A stretch of 64,000 bases of DNA from Thioclava sp. ES.031 (GCF_002563775.1 NZ_PDJO01000001.1:1374001-1438000); one strand, 5' to 3'; positions 48,621-58,791 are shown, numbered from the stretch's first letter. Notes: generated by a model not told the origin, from the letters alone. Translations and numbers: made by a program.

Positions 48621-50006
48621 TTACTTGGGCGACTCGCCGCGGCTTTCAGCGGTGTCGTGTTGCGTGTCCTCATAGACCGGCGGACGGCGCGCGGTGCTTT
48701 GGTGCAATTCCGCCGCCAGTTCGGCCTCTTCGGGATCAGTGTTGCCCGCGCGCGCAGGCGTGTCTTCGGCGCTCGCGGCGGGTGTCGATTTGGACGAGGG
48801 CTCCTCTGCGGAGGTATCCTCCTCTTCGTCGTCGTAGACTTCCTCGTCGAGCTCCGCCTCGGTATGGGCCGCGGGCGAATGTTCCAGCAGCAGCGCCATG
48901 ATGTCGGTCCGGGTCAGAATGCCCACGAGCCGCCCGCTTTCGGTCACGGGCACGACGCGCGCCTCGCGCCGGGCCAGCCGTTCGAGCAATTCGCCCACCG
49001 GCGTGTCGCCCTCGACGGTCTCAATATCGGTATGGAAGATCGCCCGCACCTCGGCCTCGGGCGGGGCTGCGCGGAACCGCAGCGGGCGGCGCAGGATGTC
49101 GAATTCCTTGAACAGTTCGTCGAGCGCATCGTGCTGATCGACCACGCCCAGATAATAGCCGGAATTGTCGACCACCGGCAGCGTATGCACGTTGAGCGCG
49201 GTCATCTTGCGCACGATCTCGGACAGCGGCGCCTCGGGGCTGACGGTGACGGGATTCTGCGTCATCAGATCGCGCACATGCGTATCGGCGAGAAGCGACT
49301 CGGCGGCGCGGTGTTCGGCCACCGCCATCAGCCGCGCCAGATCGGCCGGGTCCATATTGGCCGACTGGTTGAACTCGACCAGAAGGTTCGACAGGTCGCG
49401 CTGGCTGAGCGAGCGGGCCGGGCCGCGGGCGCGTCCGACATGGGCCGGGTGATAAGCGAGCGGGCGCGTCGGGTAGGAAATGCCGAACAGCCGGTTCCAG
49501 ATCATCGCGAACCCGATCATCAACACGGTCATCACCGCGATCGGGAAGATCGCGAACTCGAAGCCGAGCCGTCGCCCGGCCTCATGTTCCAGCACCACCA
49601 GCAGCGCGATCCCGGCGGCGGGCGGATGCAGCGCGCGCGCCGCCATCATCGCCGCGATCGACCCACCGACCGCCAGCCCGTCCGCATAGGGCGGCGGGGT
49701 CACCATCAGCACCGCGACCGGCACCACGGCGGAGATCATCATCCCCATCATCGCGGACCACGGCTGCGCCAGAGGCGAATTCGGCAAAACGAACAAGAGC
49801 ACCGCCATCGAGGCGAAGCTGGAGACGAGGTAGATCCCGGCCTGACGCGAATGGGGCAGGGTGGCCACGATGAAGGTCACGACGAGGATCGCCACCCCCG
49901 CACCGACCGCGCCGCGCAGAATGTCGACCGCGGGCCTGCGCCCCATCGAGGGACCAAAGCGGCGCAACTGGCGGCGGACATTCTTGGGCAGGTGTGAGAT
50001 CGGCAT
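48621..50006 (-). CDS. HPP family membrane protein with two CBS domains
   Basis: A 461-residue protein. The N-terminal part (about 28-190) has several hydrophobic helices typical of the HPP family, including the signature AARALHPPAAGIALLVVL. Two CBS domains follow at about 248-298 (RDLMTQNPVTVSPEAPL) and 317-369 (ILTRTDIMALL), then an acidic, disordered C-terminal tail of about 80 residues rich in Glu, Asp and Ala. CBS pairs usually sense adenine nucleotides. Some plant HPP proteins transport nitrite; transport here is unproven. The start at ATG 50006 puts a basic stretch (NVRRQLRRFG) before the first helix. It lies upstream of clpA on the same strand. Confidence 0.85.
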   Translation of the reverse strand: MPISHLPKNVRRQLRRFGPSMGRRPAVDILRGAVGAGVAILVVTFIVATLPHSRQAGIYLVSSFASMAVLLFVLPNSPLAQPWSAMMGMMISAVVPVAVLMVTPPPYADGLAVGGSIAAMMAARALHPPAAGIALLVVLEHEAGRRLGFEFAIFPIAVMTVLMIGFAMIWNRLFGISYPTRPLAYHPAHVGRARGPARSLSQRDLSNLLVEFNQSANMDPADLARLMAVAEHRAAESLLADTHVRDLMTQNPVTVSPEAPLSEIVRKMTALNVHTLPVVDNSGYYLGVVDQHDALDELFKEFDILRRPLRFRAAPPEAEVRAIFHTDIETVEGDTPVGELLERLARREARVVPVTESGRLVGILTRTDIMALLLEHSPAAHTEAELDEEVYDDEEEDTSAEEPSSKSTPAASAEDTPARAGNTDPEEAELAAELHQSTARRPPVYEDTQHDTAESRGESPK

Positions 50007-50200
50007 CGGTTCGCTGGGTTGGAAAAGGTGCGACAGGTATCGCGCCTGCCACGCGCGGATGCAAGCGCGGGGGCGGTGAGAGGACACGGCGGTTGATGGT
50101 CGGACGGCACCGCAAGGGCGTCTGACATCTTGCCATCATGCGCGGTGCCTCTATGGTGCGGCGCGACTTTACAGGCGAGACGAAAAACGGGGAGAGCGCG

Positions 50201-51994
50201 ATGGCAGGACCGATAGACAAGACGCTGCGCGCGGCGAAGGCCCATGCGAAAAACGGAGCCTTTGCCGAGGCCGAGGCGCTCTATCGCGAGGTGCTGGCGC
50301 GGTTTCCCGGCAACAAGCGCGCGCAGGCCGGGCTGGCCGAGATCTCGCAGTCGCGCGCGACCCGCCCGATGAACCCGCCGCGCCCGGTGATCAACCAGCT
50401 CTTCGGGCTCAAGAAGTCGGGCCGTGACCGTGAGGCTGCCGAGGCCGCCGCCCGCGTTCTCAAGGAATTCCCGCGTGCGCCGGCAGCAATGGAAGTCCGT
50501 GCCGCGGCGCTCTCGGCTTTGGGCGATCACGCGGGGGCTGCAGTGCTCTATCGCGAACTGGTGGGAATGTTTCCCGACGCGCCCGACGCGCATGGCAGCT
50601 ATGGCAACGAATTGATGGCGCTCTTTCGCGACGACGAGGCCGTAACTGAATTCGAACGCGTTCTGGAGCTGCGGCCCGGCGATCCGGTTGCGCTCAACAA
50701 TATCGGCAATGCCAAGCGCCGCGCGGGCGAGCAAAGCGAAGCGCTCGACATGTATCGTGCCGCTCTTGAGGCCGCCCCCGATTTCGTGGAGGCGCAGCTC
50801 AACCTTGCGAATGCTCTGGTCGTGAACCGCAAATCGCAGGAGGCCGAACGACATCTGTCGGAAGTTCTGGCCAAGTTGCCGGACAATTTCCGGGCCTTGA
50901 CTACCATGGGAGATGTCCGGCGTGATCTGGGCGATAAACCGGGCGCGATCGATTATTACAAGCGTGCGCTTGCTATTGATCCCGAGCATGCCGAGGCGCT
51001 GGCTTCACTTATAAATGCGACGCGTATTTCCGAAGGCGATCCTGTCATCGGGCGTCTCGAGGCTTCGCTTGAGGCACCGCATCATTCGGATAGGGAGCGG
51101 GTCCGGTTCGAATTTGCGCTTGGCAAGGCTTACGAGGATATTGGCGAGACCGAAAAGTCCTTCGCTTTCTATGCGCGCGGCAATGCGCGGCGCAAAAAGC
51201 TGCTGGGCTACACGATTGAGCAGGACGAAACGCTCTTCGCGCAGATCAAGCAGGCCTTCCCGGCCGCGCCTGACAAAATCACCGAGGCGCCGCAGAGTGG
51301 ACCCGAGCCGATCTTTATCGTTGGCCTACCGCGCTCAGGCACGACGCTGACCGAACAGATTGTGAGCGCCCATCCCTTGGTTGAACCAGGCGGTGAGTTG
51401 ACTGAGCTAGGTAGTGCGATGTCCGCACTCGACTGGTCGACCTCGGAAGACTTCCACGCCAAGGCCGATGAAATCCGCGCCGAGTACCGCGAGGTTTTGC
51501 GCGACCACGCGAAAGGCGCGCCCTTCGTGACCGACAAGATGCCGCTCAATTTCCGCTGGATCGGGGCTATCCGTGCGCTGTTTCCCGAGGCGAAGATCAT
51601 CCATCTACAGCGCGATCCGCGCGCGGTGATCTGGTCTATCTACCGGCTGAATTTCAGCTCCGACGGCAATGCCTATGCCCATAGCCTCGACGATCTCGTG
51701 GCTTATCGGGCGCTGCATCAGGACCTGATGGCGCATTGGAAATCGCTCTTTGGCGAGACGATCTACGACCTGAGCTATGCGCAGCTTGTGGAGAACCCGG
51801 AAGCGGAGATCCGCGCTTTGCTCGACTATCTCGAACTGCCCTTCGACGAGGCCTGCCTGCGTCCGCAGGATAACAAGCGCATCGCCCGCACCGCGTCGCG
51901 CGATCAGGTCTCGAAGCCGATCTACAAGGGTAGCTCGCAGGCCTGGGAGAAATACGCCCCCTATCTGGAGGCAGCTTTCGCCAAGCTCGACTGA
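50201..51994 (+). CDS. TPR-repeat sulfotransferase family protein (first of a tandem pair)
   Basis: A 597-residue cytoplasmic protein. Residues about 1-300 are tetratricopeptide repeats (for example AEALYREVLARFPGNKRAQAGLAE at the start, and repeats with LELRPGDPVALNNIGNAKR and YKRALAIDPEHAEAL). The C-terminal half is a PAPS-dependent sulfotransferase domain: the 5'-phosphosulfate loop FIVGLPRSGTTLTEQI at about 371-386 and the 3'-phosphate block QRDPRAVIWSIYR near 468. ATG 50201 follows GGGGAGAG. No PAPS-synthesis genes are nearby. The acceptor (protein, glycan or lipid) is unknown. It has a close paralog 193 bases downstream. Confidence 0.86.
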   Translation: MAGPIDKTLRAAKAHAKNGAFAEAEALYREVLARFPGNKRAQAGLAEISQSRATRPMNPPRPVINQLFGLKKSGRDREAAEAAARVLKEFPRAPAAMEVRAAALSALGDHAGAAVLYRELVGMFPDAPDAHGSYGNELMALFRDDEAVTEFERVLELRPGDPVALNNIGNAKRRAGEQSEALDMYRAALEAAPDFVEAQLNLANALVVNRKSQEAERHLSEVLAKLPDNFRALTTMGDVRRDLGDKPGAIDYYKRALAIDPEHAEALASLINATRISEGDPVIGRLEASLEAPHHSDRERVRFEFALGKAYEDIGETEKSFAFYARGNARRKKLLGYTIEQDETLFAQIKQAFPAAPDKITEAPQSGPEPIFIVGLPRSGTTLTEQIVSAHPLVEPGGELTELGSAMSALDWSTSEDFHAKADEIRAEYREVLRDHAKGAPFVTDKMPLNFRWIGAIRALFPEAKIIHLQRDPRAVIWSIYRLNFSSDGNAYAHSLDDLVAYRALHQDLMAHWKSLFGETIYDLSYAQLVENPEAEIRALLDYLELPFDEACLRPQDNKRIARTASRDQVSKPIYKGSSQAWEKYAPYLEAAFAKLD

Positions 51995-52041
51995 GAGTCT
52001 GGGCTTGCTTGTCACGGAATCGTCATTAACTTGTGAGGGCA

Positions 52042-52099
52042 CTTAGGTAAGCCTCCCCCGATTCCCGAGCGGTTTCATTTCTTTCCTTAGGTGCGCCTC
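52042..52099. repeat. Pair of imperfect direct repeats upstream of the second sulfotransferase gene
   Basis: CTTAGGTAAGCCTC at 52042-52055 and CTTAGGTGCGCCTC at 52086-52099 differ at two of 14 positions and start 44 bases apart, about four helical turns. They lie in the 193-base gap between the two paralogs and could be a regulator-binding pair or chance. Confidence 0.3.
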
Positions 52100-52187
52100 G
52101 CGATGGTGTCGTGGCAGGTTTTCTGCCGCGCTCTTCATGGCGTGGGTGCTCGCAATGGTCGGGGGACGATTTTGCGAGTGAAAGCCA

Positions 52188-53987
52188 ATGGCCGGGTCCG
52201 TTGACAAGATTCTGCTTGCTGCGCGTGGTCACGCAAAGCGTGGGGAAATCGCGCAGGCCGAGGTGCTTTACCGAGAAGTGCTCGAGCGTTTTCCGGGCAA
52301 TAAACGCGCGAAAGCGGGGCTTGAAGCGCTCGCGCAGGCCAGTAAGGCGAAACCCGCTGGGGGGCCGCCGCGCGCGCTGGTGCAGCAGTTGATGGGGTTG
52401 ATGCAGGCGGGGCGCAATCGCGAGCTGGTCCATCAGGCGAACCGGGCGCTGGGGATGTTTCCCGAAACCGTCCTGTTGCTCGAATTCCGCGCGGCGGGGC
52501 AGGGGGCGCTGGGCGACCATGCCGGGGCGGCCGAGACTTATCGCCGCCTGATCGCCTTACGACCGGATCATGCCGACACGCATGGCAATCTGGGCAATGA
52601 GCTGATGGAGCTGGGCCAGCACGAAGACGCGATCGCTCAGTTCGAGCGCGTGTTGGCGATGCGCCCGGGCGATCCGGTCGCGCTGAACAATCAGGGCAAT
52701 GCGCTGCTCGCGCTCGGGCGCGAGGCCGAGGCGCGCAAACGGTTCGAGGCCGCACTCGAGGTCGCGCCGAACGATGTGCATATGCTCAATAATCTGGGCA
52801 ACCTGCTGCTGAACGAGGGGGATTTCGTTGCGGCGCGGCTCCGGTTGGAAAAGGGGCTGTCGCTCGATCCGCACCATGTGTTTCTGTTGAACAATCTTGG
52901 CATCGTGCTTCTTGCACAGGGCGACATGGCAGGCGCGCAGGCGCGGTTCGAGGCGGCGCTGAGCGCCGACCCGAGTTATGCCGAGGCCTGGTGGAACTTC
53001 TCGCGCCTGCATCGCTTCGTGCCCGATGATCCGCTGCTTTCGCAACTCGAAACGCAGGCCGCGGCGGAAGGCCATTCGGAGCATGACCGGATGCTGCTCG
53101 ACTTCGCGCTCGCCAAGGCACAGCATGATGTCGGCGGGACCGAGCGGGCCTTCGCGCTCTGGCACTCGGCCAATGCCCGGCGCAAGGCCGAGTTGGGCTA
53201 TGACATCGCACAGGACCGCAAGCTGTTTGCGCGGCTGCGCGACCGGTTTGCCGATCCCCATCCGTCGATCCCCGAGACCGAGGCGGATCGCTCTGCTCCG
53301 GTGCCGATCTTCCTGCTGGGTCTGCCGCGTTCGGGCACGACGTTGGTCGAGCAGATCGTCACCCAGCACAGTCAGGTCGCGCCCGGTGATGAGATCGCCA
53401 CGCTGGATCGCGAGATGAGCGCGCTCGACTGGAGTGACCCAGAGGCCCTGACGCGGGAGGCGGAGCGAATTCGCGCCGCCTATTACGAGACGCTGACCGG
53501 GCTGGCCGATGGCAAACCCTTCGTGACCGACAAGATGCCGCTCAACTTCCGCTGGATCGGCGCGATCCGGGCGCTGTTTCCGCGCGCGCTGATCGTGCAT
53601 GTCCATCGCGATGCGCGCGCGACGCTCTGGTCTATCTATCGCAACTTCTTTTCCAGCGCTGGTAATGGCTACGCGCATGATCTGGACGATCTCGTGGCCT
53701 ATCACGGGCTCTATCGCGATCTGATGGCGCATTGGGCGGCGCAGCCCGGTGCGATCGTCGATTGCGGCTACGAGGCGCTGACGGAAGACCCCGAGGCGCG
53801 CAGCCGTGCGCTGATCGAGGCGCTCGGGCTGCCTTGGGAGGATGCCTGCCTGCGCCCTCAGGACAACGCCCGCACGGTCGCGACCACGTCGAACACGCAG
53901 GTGCGCAAGCCGATCTACAAGGGCAGCTCGCAGGATTGGGAGAAATACGCCCCCTATCTGGAGGCAACCTTCGCGAAGCTTGATTGA
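52188..53987 (+). CDS. TPR-repeat sulfotransferase family protein (second of a tandem pair)
   Basis: A 599-residue paralog of the preceding gene with the same layout: TPR units over about 1-310 (AEVLYREVLERFPGNKRAKAGLEAL, then repeats containing LAMRPGDPVALNNQGNALL and LSLDPHHVFLLNNLG), the phosphosulfate loop FLLGLPRSGTTLVEQI at about 373-388, and HRDARATLWSIYR near 480. The final 25 residues are almost the same in both (KPIYKGSSQ, WEKYAPYLEA, FAKLD). The N-terminal blocks also align, so the whole gene was duplicated and the middle then diverged. The ATG lies after GTGAAAG, a weak Shine-Dalgarno. Confidence 0.86.
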   Translation: MAGSVDKILLAARGHAKRGEIAQAEVLYREVLERFPGNKRAKAGLEALAQASKAKPAGGPPRALVQQLMGLMQAGRNRELVHQANRALGMFPETVLLLEFRAAGQGALGDHAGAAETYRRLIALRPDHADTHGNLGNELMELGQHEDAIAQFERVLAMRPGDPVALNNQGNALLALGREAEARKRFEAALEVAPNDVHMLNNLGNLLLNEGDFVAARLRLEKGLSLDPHHVFLLNNLGIVLLAQGDMAGAQARFEAALSADPSYAEAWWNFSRLHRFVPDDPLLSQLETQAAAEGHSEHDRMLLDFALAKAQHDVGGTERAFALWHSANARRKAELGYDIAQDRKLFARLRDRFADPHPSIPETEADRSAPVPIFLLGLPRSGTTLVEQIVTQHSQVAPGDEIATLDREMSALDWSDPEALTREAERIRAAYYETLTGLADGKPFVTDKMPLNFRWIGAIRALFPRALIVHVHRDARATLWSIYRNFFSSAGNGYAHDLDDLVAYHGLYRDLMAHWAAQPGAIVDCGYEALTEDPEARSRALIEALGLPWEDACLRPQDNARTVATTSNTQVRKPIYKGSSQDWEKYAPYLEATFAKLD

Positions 53988-54049
53988 GCGCGGGCTTGCG
54001 GCACTCAGGCGCTACGCTAATTTGCACGGACCACCGAGAAAGTCCTCCG

Positions 54050-54682
54050 ATGCCCGACCTATCCCATATCCTCGCTTTCGGTGCCGTGGCGCTGGCCATG
54101 GTGCTTAGCCCCGGTCCGAATATGATCTATCTGGTCTCGCGCACGATCTGTCAGGGGCGGCGCGCAGGGCTTATCTCGCTGGGCGGCGTCGCATTGGGCT
54201 TCGTCTTCTACATGCTCTGTGCGGCCTTGGGGATCACCGCGATCGTGCTCGCCGTGCCCTATGCCTATGACGCGCTGCGGATTGCCGGGGCGCTCTATCT
54301 GCTCTGGCTGGCATGGCAGGCGGTGCGACCGGGCGGGCGTTCGGCCTTCGAGACCCGCGATCTGCCGGTCGACGGGCCGCGCAAGCTATTCGCGATGGGC
54401 TTCGTCACTAACCTGCTCAATCCGAAGATCGCGGTGATGTATCTGTCGCTGCTGCCGCAATTCATCGACCCCGCGGCGGGATCGGTGCTGGCGCAGTCAC
54501 TGGCGCTGGGCACGGTGCAGATCGTCATCTCGGTGGGCGTGAATGCTGCAATCGTGATGGGCGCCGGCGCATTGGCGCAATTCCTCGCGACGCGTCCGCT
54601 CTGGATGCGGGTGCAGCGCTGGGCAATGGGGACGGTTCTCGCCGCGCTGGCGCTGAGCGTGTTGCGCGATGCGCGGCGGTGA
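54050..54682 (+). CDS. LysE/RhtB family amino-acid exporter
   Basis: A 210-residue inner-membrane protein with about six hydrophobic helices. The family's first-helix block LSPGPNMIYLVSRTICQGRRAG is at about 20-41 and the FVTNLLNPKIAVMYLSLLPQFI block at about 118-139. LysE/RhtB proteins export amino acids such as lysine, homoserine or threonine. The start is ATG 54050; the open frame extends upstream to 53984 inside the previous gene. It converges with gloB with only 3 bases between the stops. The substrate is not predictable. Confidence 0.88.
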   Translation: MPDLSHILAFGAVALAMVLSPGPNMIYLVSRTICQGRRAGLISLGGVALGFVFYMLCAALGITAIVLAVPYAYDALRIAGALYLLWLAWQAVRPGGRSAFETRDLPVDGPRKLFAMGFVTNLLNPKIAVMYLSLLPQFIDPAAGSVLAQSLALGTVQIVISVGVNAAIVMGAGALAQFLATRPLWMRVQRWAMGTVLAALALSVLRDARR

Positions 54683-54685
54683 GAC

Positions 54686-55456
54686 CTAGAACCGGTCCTT
54701 GCGGGCGCGCGCTTCGGTGAAGACTTCGACCGGCGTCGCGCTTTCGGGCAGGCCGAGCGCCGCGCGCAGTTTCGGATCGTCGCCGCGCAGGAACGGGTTG
54801 GTCGCCTTCTCCAGACCCAGTTCGACCGGAACGGTAGGGCGGGCCTGAGCGCGAATGGCGCGGACATTCTCCATCCGGGCCAAGAGGTCCGGGTTCTCCG
54901 GTTCGATCGAGAGCGCGAAGCGACCATTTGCCTCAGTATATTCATGCCCCGAACAGACCAACGTCTCGTCGGGCAACTCGCCAAACCGCGACAACGTGTC
55001 GTACATCTGCTGCGCCGAGCCCTCGAAGAGACGCCCGCAGCCCCAGCTCATCAGGCTGTCGCCGGAAAACAGCAGACCGCCCTCGGGGAAGTAATAGGCG
55101 ATATGGCCGACCGTATGCCCATCGGCAGGCAGAACCTCGACATGCTCCATCCCGATCGCGAGCTTTTCGCCGGGGCTGACCTCCTGATCGAGCTTGGGCA
55201 GACGATGCGCATCCGCCTTGGCCCCCACGATTTTCGCCCCCGTTGCCGCTGACAATGCCTGAACGCCATCGATGTGATCGGCGTGGTGATGCGTCAGCAG
55301 AATCAGGTTCGCTTTCCAGCCCCGTTCGTTCAGCGCCTTCAGAACGGGCGGCGCTTCGGGAACGTCGATCACGGTGGTTGTGTCCGTCGCCGCCTCGTGC
55401 ACGACATAGGCATAATTGTCGGCGAGACAGGGAATGATGAGAAGCTCAACGGCCAT
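54686..55456 (-). CDS. gloB: Hydroxyacylglutathione hydrolase (glyoxalase II)
   Basis: A 256-residue metallo-beta-lactamase-fold thioesterase that hydrolyses S-lactoylglutathione to lactate and glutathione, completing methylglyoxal detoxification. Metal ligands His56, His58, Asp60 and His61 are in LTHHHADHIDG; further ligands are in ADGHTVGHIAYYF, FSGDSLMSWGCGRLFEG and CSGHEYTEAN. The C-terminal HAGH domain with NPFLRGDDPKLRAALG is complete. It is divergent from the methyltransferase gene (62 bases). Confidence 0.94.
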   Translation of the reverse strand: MAVELLIIPCLADNYAYVVHEAATDTTTVIDVPEAPPVLKALNERGWKANLILLTHHHADHIDGVQALSAATGAKIVGAKADAHRLPKLDQEVSPGEKLAIGMEHVEVLPADGHTVGHIAYYFPEGGLLFSGDSLMSWGCGRLFEGSAQQMYDTLSRFGELPDETLVCSGHEYTEANGRFALSIEPENPDLLARMENVRAIRAQARPTVPVELGLEKATNPFLRGDDPKLRAALGLPESATPVEVFTEARARKDRF

Positions 55457-55518
55457 GGTGTTTTCTACCGCTTTGATTATCTTGGCACATAGCTAAGCCG
55501 AAGGAAGCGAAAGGCGCA

Positions 55519-56277
55519 ATGCATCTCGACGTACTCGACCTGCGGAATTTCTACTACCGAACGCAGCTAGGCCGTGCGGCGCAGCGGGCAATCCGGGATC
55601 GGGTTGTTTCCATGTGGCCCGCGACGGGGCCGAAGATGGCGGGGCAGACGGTGGCGGGCTACGGCTTCGCGGTGCCGCTCTTGCGCCCCTATCTGGAGCC
55701 TGCGCGCCGGGTGATCGGGTTGATGCCGGCCGAGCAGGGCGTGATGCCGTGGCCTGCGGGGATGCCCAATGTCTCGGTGCTATGCGACGAGGCGCGCTGG
55801 CCGCTGGAGACGGGCCGGGTGGATCGGCTGATCGTGATGCACGGGCTCGAGACCTCCGACAATTCCGAGGCCCTGATGCAGGAATGCTGGCGGGTGCTGG
55901 GGCCGGGCGGTAGGGCGCTGTTCATCGTGCCGAACCGCGCCGGGCTCTGGGCGCCGCGGGAAACCACACCCTTCGGGTTCGGCAAGCCCTACACGCTGGG
56001 TCAGCTCGACCAGCTCGCACGCCGGTCCGGCTTCGTGCCCGAGCGCCATACCGGTGCGCTCTATATCCCGCCGAGCCATCGCCGCTTCTGGTTGCGCTCG
56101 GCCGCGATGTGGGAGCGGCTGGGCACCAAGGCGGCGGGCGTGCTGGCGGCGGGCGTCGTGATGCTCGAAGTCTCCAAGCAGGTCCATGCGCGCCATGATT
56201 CCGGCCTCGGCGCGCGGGTCCGCAAACCGCTGTCGATTCTCGAAGGGGCGGTGAAACCGGCGACGGACCCGGCCTGA
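55519..56277 (+). CDS. Class I SAM-dependent methyltransferase-like protein
   Basis: A 252-residue protein of the methyltransferase type 11 group. The visible elements are a central [39 protein letters not shown] block (motifs II-III, about 95-133). The usual glycine-rich SAM motif I is weak ([11 protein letters not shown] near 42-52). Divergent from gloB, and in Rhodobacteraceae the two are commonly neighbours. The methyl acceptor is unknown; some loss of SAM-binding character is possible. Confidence 0.78.
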   Translation: MHLDVLDLRNFYYRTQLGRAAQRAIRDRVVSMWPATGPKMAGQTVAGYGFAVPLLRPYLEPARRVIGLMPAEQGVMPWPAGMPNVSVLCDEARWPLETGRVDRLIVMHGLETSDNSEALMQECWRVLGPGGRALFIVPNRAGLWAPRETTPFGFGKPYTLGQLDQLARRSGFVPERHTGALYIPPSHRRFWLRSAAMWERLGTKAAGVLAAGVVMLEVSKQVHARHDSGLGARVRKPLSILEGAVKPATDPA

Positions 56278-56679
56278 CACCGAAGTTAATTCCGCATGCG
56301 CGTCAGATCGTCGCCACGCAACAATCACGTTCGCGTATCGCCCTTAACGCAACTCTCCTGCGTTCCGTCGCGGGCGGCGAATAATTTTCCGACCGCCAAC
56401 GCGTATTGAGGTGAATCACCCCCGCGCGGCATTCCGTGATCAACTGGTCCAAATTCCTGTTAGCGCCCACAAAATCCTCCCCTCCCTGTCACCTTCCCGC
56501 GACGAAGGGCAGATTGGAGGCCTTCTGCTCACATTCTCGTGCTCAAGACGGTTGCGAGGGGGGGATTGCTCTGCTAGTGACCTCCCCGATAAGCGGCGCG
56601 GAGGGCATGTCTCAAGCGCGCCGGGGGAGCGCCCCAAGGCCTGTTCCGGGTCGGGGCAAAACGCATCGGAAGGGTGGAC
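56278..56679. other. Non-coding region upstream of the atp operon
   Basis: This 402-base gap has no convincing gene. The first part (about 56278-56400) follows the methyltransferase stop with no clear terminator. The second part is pyrimidine-rich and carries the best candidate promoter at 56552-56580, leaving an untranslated leader of roughly 90 bases before atpH. Confidence 0.5.
56552..56580 (+). promoter_or_regulatory. Candidate promoter of the atp operon
   Basis: TTGCGA (56552-56557), a 17-base spacer and TAGTGA (56575-56580) preceded by TGC, which resembles an extended -10. The match to consensus is weak in the -10 hexamer, so this is a tentative call based on position and spacing. Confidence 0.3.
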
Positions 56680-57240
56680 GTGTCCGAACCAGCTTCGATT
56701 TCCGCAAGCATCGCCGGCCGCTATGCGCTGGCCATTTTTGAACTCTCGCGCGAAGCAAATGCCCTCGCCGCGCTCGAAACCGATGTCTCCGCGCTGTCGG
56801 AGGCGCTGGCTGGCTCTGACGAGCTGCGTGAGGTGATTGCATCGCCGGTCTACACGCGCGACCAGCAGGCAGCTGCAATCGGCGCTCTGGCAGGCAAGAT
56901 GGGCCTGTCGGACCCGATGAAGAACGGTCTGCAACTGATGGGCGCCAAGCGTCGTCTCTTCGTGCTGCCGCAGCTGCTCAAGGCGCTGTCGGATCTGATC
57001 GCGGACGAGAAGGGCGAAGTGACCGCAGATGTCACCTCGGCCAGCAAGCTCAGCGCCGCACAGGCCAAGAAGCTCGCCGAAGTGCTGAAAAACCAGACGG
57101 GCAAGACCGTCAAACTGAACACCGCCGTCGATGAAAGCCTCATCGGTGGCATGATCGTAAAGCTGGGCTCGCGCATGGTCGACACGTCGATCCGTTCGAA
57201 GCTCGCTTCTCTCAAGAACGCCATGAAAGAGGTCGGATAA
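56680..57240 (+). CDS. atpH: ATP synthase F1 subunit delta
   Basis: A 186-residue F1 stalk subunit. The N-terminal SISASIAGRYALAIFELSRE block is typical of bacterial delta/OSCP, and the C-terminal GGMIVKLGSRMVDTSIRSKL block is conserved. I chose GTG 56680, which has GGAAGG 6 bases upstream; GTG 56674 would leave the Shine-Dalgarno with no spacing. atpA follows directly with no gap. F0 genes are elsewhere, as usual in alphaproteobacteria. Confidence 0.94.
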   Translation: MSEPASISASIAGRYALAIFELSREANALAALETDVSALSEALAGSDELREVIASPVYTRDQQAAAIGALAGKMGLSDPMKNGLQLMGAKRRLFVLPQLLKALSDLIADEKGEVTADVTSASKLSAAQAKKLAEVLKNQTGKTVKLNTAVDESLIGGMIVKLGSRMVDTSIRSKLASLKNAMKEVG

Positions 57241-58770
57241 ATGGGCATCCAAGCAGCTGAGATTTCTGCGATCCTCAAGGAGCAGATCAAGAATTTCGGG
57301 CAGGACGCCCAAGTGGCCGAAGTCGGTCGCGTGCTGTCGGTTGGCGACGGTATCGCGCGCGTCTACGGGCTCGACAACGTCCAGGCCGGTGAGATGGTTG
57401 AATTCCCCGGTGGTATCCGCGGGATGGCACTGAACCTCGAGACCGACAACGTCGGTGTCGTGATCTTCGGTTCGGACCAGGACATTAAAGAAGGCGACAC
57501 CGTCAAGCGCACGAACTCCATCGTGGACGTGCCGGTTGGTGAAGCGCTGCTCGGCCGCGTGGTCGACGGTCTCGGCAACGCACTCGACGGCAAAGGCGCC
57601 ATCGAAGCGAAAGAGCGTCGCGTCGCCGACGTGAAAGCTCCGGGCATCATCCCGCGTAAATCGGTTCACGAGCCGATGGCGACCGGCCTCAAGTCGGTTG
57701 ACGCTATGATCCCGATCGGCCGTGGCCAGCGCGAGCTGATCATTGGCGACCGTCAGACCGGTAAGACCGCAATCGCGCTCGACACCATTCTGAACCAGAA
57801 GTCGTATAACGACGCTGATCCGTCCAACAAGCTGCACTGCTTCTACGTCGCGATCGGCCAGAAGCGCTCGACCGTGGCGCAGCTGGTGAAGAAGCTCGAA
57901 GAGACCGGTGCGATCGAATACACCACCGTTATCGCCGCGACCGCTTCGGACCCCGCGCCGATGCAGTACCTCGCGCCCTACACCGCGACCGCGATGGCGG
58001 AATACTTCCGCGACAACGGCATGCACGCGCTGATCATCTATGATGACCTCTCGAAGCAGGCTGTTGCCTATCGCCAGATGTCGCTGCTGCTGCGTCGCCC
58101 GCCGGGCCGCGAAGCATATCCGGGCGACGTGTTCTACCTGCACTCCCGCCTGCTGGAGCGTTCGGCGAAGCTGAACGAAGACTTCGGCGCCGGTTCGCTG
58201 ACGGCTCTGCCGGTCATCGAAACCCAGGGCGGCGACGTGTCGGCCTTCATCCCGACCAACGTGATCTCGATCACCGACGGTCAGATCTTCCTCGAGACGG
58301 AACTCTTCTACCAAGGTATCCGTCCCGCCGTGAACACCGGTCTGTCGGTGTCGCGCGTTGGTTCGTCGGCTCAGACGAACTCGATGAAAACCGTGGCGGG
58401 CCCGGTTAAGCTGGAACTGGCACAGTATCGCGAAATGGCGGCCTTCGCTCAGTTCGGCTCGGATCTCGACGCCGCAACTCAGAAGCTGCTGAACCGTGGT
58501 GCGCGCCTGACCGAGCTGATGAAACAGCCGCAGTATTCGCCGCTCACCAACGCGGAAATCGTGGCCGTCATCTTCGCCGGCACCAACGGTTATCTCGATG
58601 GCATCCCGGTGTCCGAGGTCGGCAAGTTCGAACAGGGTCTGCTGGATTACCTGCGCAACTCGCGCAAGGACATCCTCGACTGGCTCACGAACGAGGATCC
58701 GAAGATCAAGGGTGACGCGGCCGACAAGCTGAAAGCCGCTATCGACGAATTCGCCAAGACCTACGCGTGA
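57241..58770 (+). CDS. atpA: ATP synthase F1 subunit alpha
   Basis: A 509-residue regulatory nucleotide-binding F1 subunit. Walker [10 protein letters not shown] is at about 170-178, the arginine-finger region [11 protein letters not shown] at about 374-384, and the signature block [14 protein letters not shown] just before it. The start directly abuts the atpH stop. Length is normal. Confidence 0.97.
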   Translation: MGIQAAEISAILKEQIKNFGQDAQVAEVGRVLSVGDGIARVYGLDNVQAGEMVEFPGGIRGMALNLETDNVGVVIFGSDQDIKEGDTVKRTNSIVDVPVGEALLGRVVDGLGNALDGKGAIEAKERRVADVKAPGIIPRKSVHEPMATGLKSVDAMIPIGRGQRELIIGDRQTGKTAIALDTILNQKSYNDADPSNKLHCFYVAIGQKRSTVAQLVKKLEETGAIEYTTVIAATASDPAPMQYLAPYTATAMAEYFRDNGMHALIIYDDLSKQAVAYRQMSLLLRRPPGREAYPGDVFYLHSRLLERSAKLNEDFGAGSLTALPVIETQGGDVSAFIPTNVISITDGQIFLETELFYQGIRPAVNTGLSVSRVGSSAQTNSMKTVAGPVKLELAQYREMAAFAQFGSDLDAATQKLLNRGARLTELMKQPQYSPLTNAEIVAVIFAGTNGYLDGIPVSEVGKFEQGLLDYLRNSRKDILDWLTNEDPKIKGDAADKLKAAIDEFAKTYA

Positions 58771-58791
58771 TTGGCCTGAAAGGACAGGGAC

